Source of the DNA: an uncultured Parabacteroides sp.
GTDB lineage: Bacteria > Bacteroidota > Bacteroidia > Bacteroidales > Tannerellaceae
Reading direction: 5' to 3'
DNA: 14,047 nt
Assembly (NCBI GenBank): GCA_937890135.1
Contig: CALBYC010000006.1
Location: forward strand, 1-14,047
Numbering within the stretch: the first letter of the stretch is position 1; each line of letters starts with the position of its first letter. This document shows, one piece after another, positions 1 to 5,449 of the stretch. Both the position numbers and the translations under genes were made by a program. The notes beneath the pieces are model-generated. The model ran no database searches, was not told the origin of the DNA, and was given only the letters and a program-made list of their open reading frames with translations.

Positions 1-40
1 CCAGCATAGCTACCCCCACTATGTATCTTGTATGCTTCAT
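1..40 (-). CDS. SusD-like lipoprotein, N-terminal fragment (cut by window edge)
   Basis: Reading leftwards, an ATG at 40-38 opens a frame that stays open to the window edge and gives M-K-H-T-R-Y-I-V-G-V-A-M-L. A lysine followed by a hydrophobic run is how a lipoprotein signal peptide begins, although the lipobox cysteine would lie beyond the edge. The start is 25 nt after the stop of the SusC-like gene on the same strand. In Bacteroidetes the gene directly after susC is nearly always susD, which encodes the surface lipoprotein that caps the SusC barrel and binds substrate. The identity is therefore inferred from position and signal-like start; only 13 residues are visible and no SusD domain can be seen. 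The AT-rich 25-nt gap has no clear Shine-Dalgarno, which is normal for this group. Confidence 0.6.
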   Translation of the reverse strand, partial: MKHTRYIVGVAML

Positions 41-65
41 AATAATTAATATTTGGGATATGACA

Positions 66-3000
66 TTACAATTGAATCTCTACGCCGAAAGCAAAAGTCC
101 GTTGTACAGGATATGCTGTTCCCATACCAACCCCACCTTGGTTGGCATCGGGGTCTTTCTCCAATCCTTCGGGATCAAGTGTATCGTGTAAACCGGTTAT
201 CTCAAACAGATTCTGCCCGCTCAGATAGAAACGCAAGCGTTCTACGCCGATTTTCCCGGTCCATTGCTTCGGCAACGTATAGCCTATGGTCAAGTTCTTC
301 AAGCGCATATAGGCGGCGTTCTGTAAATAACGGGTCTGGGGAACACCCAAGTCCTGATTGGTAGAAGAGGCAATATAGCCTTGTGGCTTCGGGAAGTAAG
401 CGTCCGGATTATCCGGTGTCCAACGATCTTTCACGATATGGTCAAGCAATACTTGGTACTTGCGATTGTAAGGTCCCCAGAAATTGACACTTTCAGCCGC
501 AGGATAGATATCGCGTTTAGCTACCCCCTTGAAGAATGCGTTCAAATCGAAACCCATATAGGAGGCACTCAACGTCAGTCCGAACTGGTAGCGTGGCGTG
601 GTATTCCCGATGATGCGGTAGTCGCCATGGTCGTCGAGTGTCCATGCCCCTTTGCTGATTTTCCCATCCCCGTTTACATCCTCGAACTTGATATTTCCGG
701 CACTGGCATATTGTTTGTAAGAGCTGGTTTCAAGCAATGCGCTATTCTGTGCCTCCTCATCTGTACGGAACAAGCCAAGGGTATTCAATCCCCATATCTC
801 GCCTAATTTCTGCCCTACGTAATAGTCGCCCAAATAGTTCGTGCTATTATAATAGTCGGTTATTTCAGCGGTGTAATCCGACAGATTGAAACGTACGCCG
901 TAAGAGATATCCCCTTGCCGTGTTCCTATCACATCATTCCATCCCAAAGAAAGTTCCCAACCGCGGTTGCGCAGAGACGCATTGTTCTCCTTTGGCACGG
1001 TAGCTCCGAAGACTGAGGGCAACGATTGAAAAGTTGCCAACATATTCTCTGTGTTACGTTGATAGACATCTGCGGTGAATGAGAATCGGTTATCGAAGAG
1101 CGAGGCATCCAAACCCACATCCACTGTACGCGACCGTTCCCACGTGAAATTATTCGATTTCGGGGTGGGCGATGTCGTGTAGCTGACACGCTCTCCTTCG
1201 AGCAAATAGTTTGACTGCTGGAAGGAAAAAACGGGCAAATAATCGTAAGAACCAATATTCTGGTTTCCCAATTCGCCATAAGATGCCCGGAGTTTCAAAT
1301 TACCAAACACACGTCTCAAGGGTTCGAAGAAAGGTTCTTCCGAGACGCGCCATCCGGCAGAGAATGAGGAGAAGAAGGCTCCACGGTTACCAGGAGCGAA
1401 CTTAGACGACATATTATAACATCCATTCATTTCTGCCAAGTAACGTCCTTGGTAGTCATAGTTAACACGGAAGAATGCGCTCTGCGAAATATTCCGGTCG
1501 TCATCATCAGTCGCTTTATAACTGCCCGTCCCCAAGTTCAGTGAATGCTGGCTGATTTCCGCCAAAGGGTCCTGACGTTCGCCGTAAAGGTAAAGGTAGT
1601 CATAGCTCTCACGGTTAAAACCAACCAATCCGGTGACATGATGCCCGTGGATGAGCTTGGTATACGAGGCATATGCGTTCACATTCCATGCTTTTGTGTT
1701 CGACATGGAACGATAGACGGTTGCCGGACCGGCATCGGCATATTTATCCAGCACGATGTTGCGATTGTTAAAAGAATGAGAGAGGTAAGGTCCCTTGTTG
1801 TCCCACCAGCGCAGGTTGTTCCAGTTCATGAACTGATAAGTGTAATCGGCATGCAACTTCAGCTCATTATTCAGGAAGGAAAGGTCCGTGCCTAACGTGG
1901 TGGAGAGGCTGTGCTGTTCTTTCTTGTATTCAGACTGTTCGGTCAAGAACTTCTTGTAGAAACCAATATCCGTGGGTACCTCTTTACCATCTACAGTTAC
2001 CGTTTCTGGCATCAAGGGGTTGGTACATTCAATGAAACGCCACACATTGGAACAGAAGCTGTAAAGATATGTGTTGGGCAGGTCTTCCTTGCGTCTCATA
2101 AACGAAGTGTTGTTGTAGAACCGAACATGCTTGTTTAGGTCATACGTGATGTTGGAACGCAACGAGTAACGGTTTATCTTCTCGGGCTTGAACTCCAACG
2201 CCCCCTCCTCGTGGTTGTAGTCACCCGACACATAATATTTGACTTTCTCACCACCCCCGCGCAAAGCCAAGTGGTGATTCTGCTTGGGCGAAAACGTCCG
2301 AAACCATTCTTTATAATAATTATGAACCTCTCCTCCTAACAACAAGGTCGATTTTCCACCGATATTTTGTACTTGGGCGAAAGGCAGCGACGGATTGTTA
2401 GCCACTTCATGCGGATAGTTCACCTGCGCCTCGGTGAAATAGGTCTGCCCGATGTTGGCATTGAACTCGCCTTCTATGATATCCAGATAATCGACCGGAT
2501 TCATATAGACATCGGGGATACGCGTCGCCTCACTCCATCCGAAATTATTGGAATAATCAATCGTGAACTCTCCCGCCTTTGCCCGTTTGGTCTGGACCAA
2601 TATCACACCATAAGCAGCGCGAGCGCCATAAATGGCGGATGAGGCAGCATCTTTCAGCACAGAAATCTCAGCGACATCCTGAGGCGAGAGATTATTGAGG
2701 TCTGTCGTAGTACTTGGTACCCCATCAATGACAATGAGCGGTGAACCCCCATTGATAGATCCGGTACCGCGAATCGTGAAGTTGGCGGCACGTCCCGGCT
2801 TGCCATCGGCAATGCCCACATTCAGGTTAGGGATTTGCCCCTGCAAAGCCTCTCCCATGGTGTTTACCTTCAATGCCCCAATGGCATCAGAATCTATCTT
2901 GTCCACCGCACCCGTCAAGTTCACTTTCTTCTGCGTACCATATCCCACCACGACGACCTCGTTGAGAAATTGAGAGGATTCCAACAGAGTAATGTCAAGG

Positions 3001-3380
3001 TCTTTCTGCGTACCTATCTTTATTTTCTGGGAGTTGTATCCAATGTACGAAATCTCTAATGACGTACCAGCAGCCGCCTGCAAACTGAAATGCCCGTTTA
3101 CATCGGTTATGGTACCTGTTCCCGTCCCTTTATTGATGACATTTACTCCGATAAGCGGATTGCCGGATTTGTCTCTCACGATACCCGCTATAATGCTACC
3201 CTCTTGTTGCTGCCCCGTAGCCTTGCTCTTTTCCGGCATACCTGTATGTACGGCGGCCATCGCCATGGAAGGCATTTGAATATTAAATAAAAATAAAGAA
3301 CACCCTATCAGCCATTTTTGTGCGAAATGATTATTATATTTGCACCAAGCAGTTGATGAAAAAATTAGATGAAAACTCAT
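66..3380 (-). CDS. SusC/RagA-family TonB-dependent outer-membrane receptor
   Basis: This 1104-residue protein should be the outer-membrane barrel that imports a glycan or other large nutrient using TonB energy, paired with the SusD-like protein starting 25 nt downstream. Residues 1-43 are a signal region with a hydrophobic core near 24-34 and a likely cleavage after MAMAA. Residues about 62-132 form a carboxypeptidase-D-regulatory-like domain (GIVRDKSGNPLIGVNV, then TDVNGHFSL). A TonB-box-like NEVVVVGYGTQKK is at 140-152. A plug follows, with the family motifs TIRGTGSINGGSPLIVIDGV and ISVLKDAASSAIYGARAAYG. The rest is barrel, ending in the C-terminal motif FGVEIQL with a terminal hydrophobic residue. 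A DVNGDGKI calcium-loop-like motif lies in the late barrel, as in many SusC proteins. There is no N-terminal STN signalling domain, so direct control by an anti-sigma partner is unlikely. ATG 3380 is the only usable start that keeps the signal peptide, because the next ATG (codon 36) would remove it. The substrate is unknown. Confidence 0.95.
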   Translation of the reverse strand: MSFHLIFSSTAWCKYNNHFAQKWLIGCSLFLFNIQMPSMAMAAVHTGMPEKSKATGQQQEGSIIAGIVRDKSGNPLIGVNVINKGTGTGTITDVNGHFSLQAAAGTSLEISYIGYNSQKIKIGTQKDLDITLLESSQFLNEVVVVGYGTQKKVNLTGAVDKIDSDAIGALKVNTMGEALQGQIPNLNVGIADGKPGRAANFTIRGTGSINGGSPLIVIDGVPSTTTDLNNLSPQDVAEISVLKDAASSAIYGARAAYGVILVQTKRAKAGEFTIDYSNNFGWSEATRIPDVYMNPVDYLDIIEGEFNANIGQTYFTEAQVNYPHEVANNPSLPFAQVQNIGGKSTLLLGGEVHNYYKEWFRTFSPKQNHHLALRGGGEKVKYYVSGDYNHEEGALEFKPEKINRYSLRSNITYDLNKHVRFYNNTSFMRRKEDLPNTYLYSFCSNVWRFIECTNPLMPETVTVDGKEVPTDIGFYKKFLTEQSEYKKEQHSLSTTLGTDLSFLNNELKLHADYTYQFMNWNNLRWWDNKGPYLSHSFNNRNIVLDKYADAGPATVYRSMSNTKAWNVNAYASYTKLIHGHHVTGLVGFNRESYDYLYLYGERQDPLAEISQHSLNLGTGSYKATDDDDRNISQSAFFRVNYDYQGRYLAEMNGCYNMSSKFAPGNRGAFFSSFSAGWRVSEEPFFEPLRRVFGNLKLRASYGELGNQNIGSYDYLPVFSFQQSNYLLEGERVSYTTSPTPKSNNFTWERSRTVDVGLDASLFDNRFSFTADVYQRNTENMLATFQSLPSVFGATVPKENNASLRNRGWELSLGWNDVIGTRQGDISYGVRFNLSDYTAEITDYYNSTNYLGDYYVGQKLGEIWGLNTLGLFRTDEEAQNSALLETSSYKQYASAGNIKFEDVNGDGKISKGAWTLDDHGDYRIIGNTTPRYQFGLTLSASYMGFDLNAFFKGVAKRDIYPAAESVNFWGPYNRKYQVLLDHIVKDRWTPDNPDAYFPKPQGYIASSTNQDLGVPQTRYLQNAAYMRLKNLTIGYTLPKQWTGKIGVERLRFYLSGQNLFEITGLHDTLDPEGLEKDPDANQGGVGMGTAYPVQRTFAFGVEIQL
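3317..3342 (+). promoter_or_regulatory. Candidate promoter of the antisense RNA, inside susC codons
   Basis: TATATTTG at 3335-3342 is a perfect TAnnTTTG match to the Bacteroides -7 element, on the strand opposite susC and inside its first codons. A TTTG at 3317-3320 could serve as the -33 element, but the gap is 14 nt rather than the usual 19-21, so the upstream half is weak. Transcription would begin near 3346. Confidence 0.5.
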
Positions 3381-3483
3381 TCTGTGAAATTATTAAGTTA
3401 GTACAATACATTCGAATCACACGAAACATGAATTGTATTAGCGCGAGAGATAGGAACCTGCAACATTCCTGTCTCTCTTTTTC
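3346..3483 (+). ncRNA. Candidate cis-antisense small RNA against the susC start region
   Basis: A Bacteroides-type -7 box (3335-3342) points right, and a strong intrinsic terminator ends near 3483, with no open frame between them. A transcript of about 138 nt is predicted. Its first 35 nt are complementary to the first codons of the SusC-like gene (3346-3380), including the start codon, and the remainder is complementary to the susC leader. Besides the terminator it can fold a second hairpin: TACAAT (3402-3407) with ATTGTA (3432-3437), extended inside by CAT/ATG and TTCG/CGAA around a short loop. Antisense RNAs in this place, typified by DonS of Bacteroides fragilis, are known to repress glycan-uptake operons. 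What is seen is the promoter-terminator pair and its position; transcription and repression are inferred. The start point is approximate and the -33 element is poor. Confidence 0.6.
3445..3482 (+). terminator. Intrinsic terminator of the antisense RNA
   Basis: The arms GAGAGATAGGAA (3445-3456) and TTCCTGTCTCTC (3466-3477) pair over 12 positions with a single T-G wobble, around a 9-nt loop. A run of five T follows at 3478-3482. The T run exists only on the plus strand side; read leftwards the hairpin is followed by GCGC, so the polarity is plus. Confidence 0.85.
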
Positions 3484-3542
3484 TTGATTAACCTGTACCC
3501 ATTCTTTCTTTTTATTTAGTTAGACATTTAATGATAAATTAG

Positions 3543-3570
3543 CAAAATAAGTATTTTTTCCTTATGCAAA
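3543..3570 (-). promoter_or_regulatory. Possible susC promoter (weak match)
   Basis: Read leftwards, TTTG (3570-3567) and TATTTTG (3549-3543) resemble the -33 and -7 elements of Bacteroides promoters. The gap is 17 nt and the -7 box is one base short. A start near 3539 would give a leader of about 160 nt spanning the whole antisense RNA target. A competing perfect -7 box, TATCTTTG at 3618-3611, lacks a -33 partner. Which of the two is used cannot be decided here. Confidence 0.3.
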
Positions 3571-3576
3571 GGAAAA
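3556..3576. repeat. Perfect 8-bp dyad near the susC promoter
   Basis: TTTTCCTT (3556-3563) and AAGGAAAA (3569-3576) are perfect inverted repeats around a 5-nt centre, ATGCA. The dyad overlaps the possible -33 element of susC, a place where a regulator could bind. A second small palindrome, CGTATTATACG, sits at 3582-3592. No T run follows, so it is not a terminator. Confidence 0.5.
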
Positions 3577-3604
3577 GCTTTCGTATTATACGGGGGACTC
3601 GAAA

Positions 3605-3625
3605 ATATGACAAAGATATGACAAA
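3605..3625. repeat. Tandem 10-mer ATATGACAAA x2 upstream of susC
   Basis: ATATGACAAA occurs at 3605-3614 and 3616-3625, an 11-bp period. It lies about 35 bp upstream of the possible susC -33 element, where direct half-sites for an activator of AraC-type DNA-binding would be expected. It also contains the perfect TAnnTTTG box on the minus strand, so the repeat could simply mark an alternative promoter. Confidence 0.45.
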
Positions 3626-3672
3626 ATGGGGCAGCGGATTATTCATTGGGAATCCATAGATAGTAGAGAACT

Positions 3673-3766
3673 CGTTGGCGAAATTAAATAGATTGTTTGC
3701 CCGGATTGTCGGGAAGATTAGCGCACTTACAATCCTGCAATCTGCGCTAATTTAATTCCGCCAACG
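3673..3766. repeat. Long interrupted inverted repeat with nested hairpins
   Basis: The outer arms CGTTGGCGAAATTAAAT (3673-3689) and ATTTAATTCCGCCAACG (3750-3766) pair at 16 of 17 positions. Between them lie CCCG/CGGG (3700-3703 and 3710-3713) and ATTAGCGCA/TGCGCTAAT (3717-3725 and 3743-3751). The last hairpin shares two bases with the outer arm, so the two forms partly compete. The element ends 12 nt past the stop of the ATPase gene. Neither strand shows a T run after a stem, so it is a poor classical terminator. It could be a small non-autonomous mobile palindrome or an RNA 3'-end stabiliser; neither is proven. Confidence 0.65.
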
Positions 3767-3778
3767 GGTTTTATAAGG

Positions 3779-5170
3779 TTAAATAGCTGTCAATGCACTC
3801 AGATCAATATCAGGAATGATAGCATCCGTAAACTTGTCCTCGACAAGGAATCCCATGTAAAGCGGAATGGTAAGTATCTCCCCCTCACGCCCTACATTAT
3901 ATTGACCCAATTTGATTGCATTCTTGACATGATACACATCCTTATTCTTAAGAACTGTAGTCATGCTTTTTGCTTTGCCAGTCTTTGCCTTGACTTCAAG
4001 TATAACACATTCCCCTTTGAACCTTACCAAGAAGTCCAATTCAAGACCACTGTCCTTGTGAAAATAGTATAGTTTTTGTCCGGACTTGCATAAAAAATCA
4101 GCCATGAGATTCTCGAAGATAGCCCCCTTGTATCCAAAAAGATTACCTTTTAAGATATCCGCCTGAGTGCCATAGTCGAGCATCCCCATAAGAATACCTA
4201 TATCTGTAGTATACACCTTGAAGCAGTCTTTAATGGAATTGCCCTCTAACGGCAGCTCCGTAATCTGTGTGTTATAGCATCTACGAACTATCCCGGCATC
4301 TTCTAACCATTGGATACTACCGATGTATTGCGAAGCCCGTCCTCCTTTCTTGACTACAGAATACTGGAACTTTTTGTTCTCTTTGGCTAACTGTTTCGGA
4401 ATGGACTCAAAACATTCTCTGATATGCGGTTTGTCTGCATCATCCGCATATTTAACCATATCCTCTTCATATTCGGCTATGAGATTGCGCTGTGCCTTAT
4501 ATATAAATTCGATATTCTTCGTTTCAAAGAAACAGTTTACCACTTCGGGCAGTCCTCCGACAATGACATATCTGTACAACAACTCCATCATTGCCTTATG
4601 AATTCCATCGGGAACAGCCTTCTCGTTCTCGAAGGATGATCTGACAGTGTCTATGACCGTATCACTGATTCCGTTTGCCCATAGAAATTCTTCAAAGTCC
4701 AGCGGATACATATCTATCACCGTTTCATATCCTACGGGAACAGAATCCTGTCCTTCCTCCTCCTTTTTCTTCTTGCTTTTGCCATAGCCTTTCACTCCTA
4801 AAAGGGAGCCTGTGGCAATCACATCAAAACGACCGTCTATATGGAATGACTTCAAGGCTGTCCTTGCCTCCTTGCATTCTTGAATCTCGTCAAGGATAAT
4901 GCAGGTGTTCCCATCAATAAAACGGCTGCTTGGAATCAAAGCTGAGAGGTTGAGAATAATGGTGTCAACATCTATATTGCCAGTGAAGGCGGATTTCTTA
5001 TCTGGTTCAAGAATGAAGTTCATATAAACTACACTCCTGTAATTCTCCTTTGCGAATTTTTGGACAATGTATGTCTTTCCGCATTGGCGTATCCCTTTTA
5101 TCACAAGGGGCTTTCTGCCCTCGGACTTCTTCCACCTGGCTAAAACCGTTTCTATTTTCCTCTTCAGCAT
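3779..5170 (-). CDS. AAA ATPase with C-terminal DUF4143/nuclease-like region
   Basis: This 463-residue protein belongs to the large archaeal/bacterial ATPase family whose members are common, scattered and functionally uncharacterised in Bacteroidetes. A Walker A GIRQCGKT is at 26-33, a Walker B IILDEIQ at 91-97, and a sensor-like IATGSLLG at 118-125. The family motif YPLDFEEFLW is at 155-164. The C-terminal DUF4143 part has the usual GAIFEN (349-354), and a PD-(D/E)xK-like arrangement with E377-x-D379 and E392-V-K394. The nuclease-like fold is seen by motif only; activity is unknown. A lysine/glutamate-rich insert (131-140) follows the sensor. It appears monocistronic: the neighbours on both sides are unrelated, uvrA is divergent, and the promoter region carries phased 13-nt boxes. 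The start at 5170 is the first ATG after a good promoter and gives a normal N terminus. Roles proposed for relatives include DNA-associated and accessory functions, but none is established. Confidence 0.9.
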   Translation of the reverse strand: MLKRKIETVLARWKKSEGRKPLVIKGIRQCGKTYIVQKFAKENYRSVVYMNFILEPDKKSAFTGNIDVDTIILNLSALIPSSRFIDGNTCIILDEIQECKEARTALKSFHIDGRFDVIATGSLLGVKGYGKSKKKKEEEGQDSVPVGYETVIDMYPLDFEEFLWANGISDTVIDTVRSSFENEKAVPDGIHKAMMELLYRYVIVGGLPEVVNCFFETKNIEFIYKAQRNLIAEYEEDMVKYADDADKPHIRECFESIPKQLAKENKKFQYSVVKKGGRASQYIGSIQWLEDAGIVRRCYNTQITELPLEGNSIKDCFKVYTTDIGILMGMLDYGTQADILKGNLFGYKGAIFENLMADFLCKSGQKLYYFHKDSGLELDFLVRFKGECVILEVKAKTGKAKSMTTVLKNKDVYHVKNAIKLGQYNVGREGEILTIPLYMGFLVEDKFTDAIIPDIDLSALTAI

Positions 5171-5193
5171 AGCTTTCTTTTATTTGCTCTTTG

Positions 5194-5224
5194 CAAAACT
5201 ACATTTTTTCAAGCGAACAAACAA
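5194..5224 (-). promoter_or_regulatory. Bacteroides-type promoter of the ATPase gene
   Basis: Read leftwards, TTG (5224-5222), a 20-nt gap and TAGTTTTG (5201-5194) match the Bacteroides -33/-7 consensus. Transcription should start near 5190 and give a leader of about 20 nt before the ATG at 5170. One of the phased 13-nt boxes sits inside the gap between the two elements, as an operator would. Confidence 0.7.
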
Positions 5225-5281
5225 TAAATCATACACTTTTCCAAACGAATGCCATGAATTGCATCGCATTTTCCAAGCGAA
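5205..5281. repeat. Three 13-nt boxes with exact 32-bp spacing
   Basis: TTTTTCAAGCGAA (5205-5217), TTTTCCAAACGAA (5237-5249) and TTTTCCAAGCGAA (5269-5281) differ at only two positions and start exactly 32 bp apart, about three helical turns. The 19-nt stretches between them are unrelated to one another. The first box lies between the -33 and -7 elements of the ATPase promoter and the others lie upstream. This looks like an operator array for a protein binding one face of the helix. Confidence 0.7.
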
Positions 5282-5420
5282 TCATGCCTTCAGCAGAAAC
5301 ATAGCGAAAAATACAAAATTTCAAAGAATAGCCCTTGCTTGTTGACTCTGCACTTCCCATTGGGACGCTTCGGCCTGATAATATTATTTCGTTTTCTGCT
5401 TATATTCGGAGACTTCTTGT

Positions 5421-5428
5421 TATTTTTG
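5421..5428 (+). promoter_or_regulatory. Possible -7 element of uvrA
   Basis: TATTTTTG fits TAnnTTTG, but no convincing TTTG is found 19-21 nt upstream. Transcription would begin near 5432 and leave a leader of under 20 nt that just includes the Shine-Dalgarno. Confidence 0.35.
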
Positions 5429-5434
5429 CAGAGA

Positions 5435-5440
5435 AAGGAG
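5435..5440 (+). promoter_or_regulatory. Shine-Dalgarno of uvrA
   Basis: AAGGAG lies 9 nt before the ATG at 5450 and only 3 nt before the in-frame ATG at 5444. The spacing favours 5450. A clear Shine-Dalgarno is uncommon in this group. Confidence 0.55.
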
Positions 5441-5449
5441 CAAATGAAC

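Noticed and set aside
381..806. Open frame of 141 codons on the plus strand opposite the left susC
   Set aside because: It is antisense to barrel-coding sequence, has no motif or promoter, and is explained by the codon use of susC.
3717..3751. Hairpin ATTAGCGCA/TGCGCTAAT as the ATPase terminator
   Set aside because: Neither strand has a T run after the stem, so it fails as an intrinsic terminator and is listed only as part of the larger inverted repeat.
5205..5281. Regularly spaced short repeats as a small CRISPR array
   Set aside because: The repeats are 13 nt with 19-nt gaps, too short for a CRISPR array, vary in sequence, overlap a promoter, and no cas gene is nearby.
5339..5443. Earlier start for UvrA
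   Set aside because: The added residues are a hydrophobic stretch foreign to UvrA, they cover the likely promoter, and a Shine-Dalgarno supports the later ATG.
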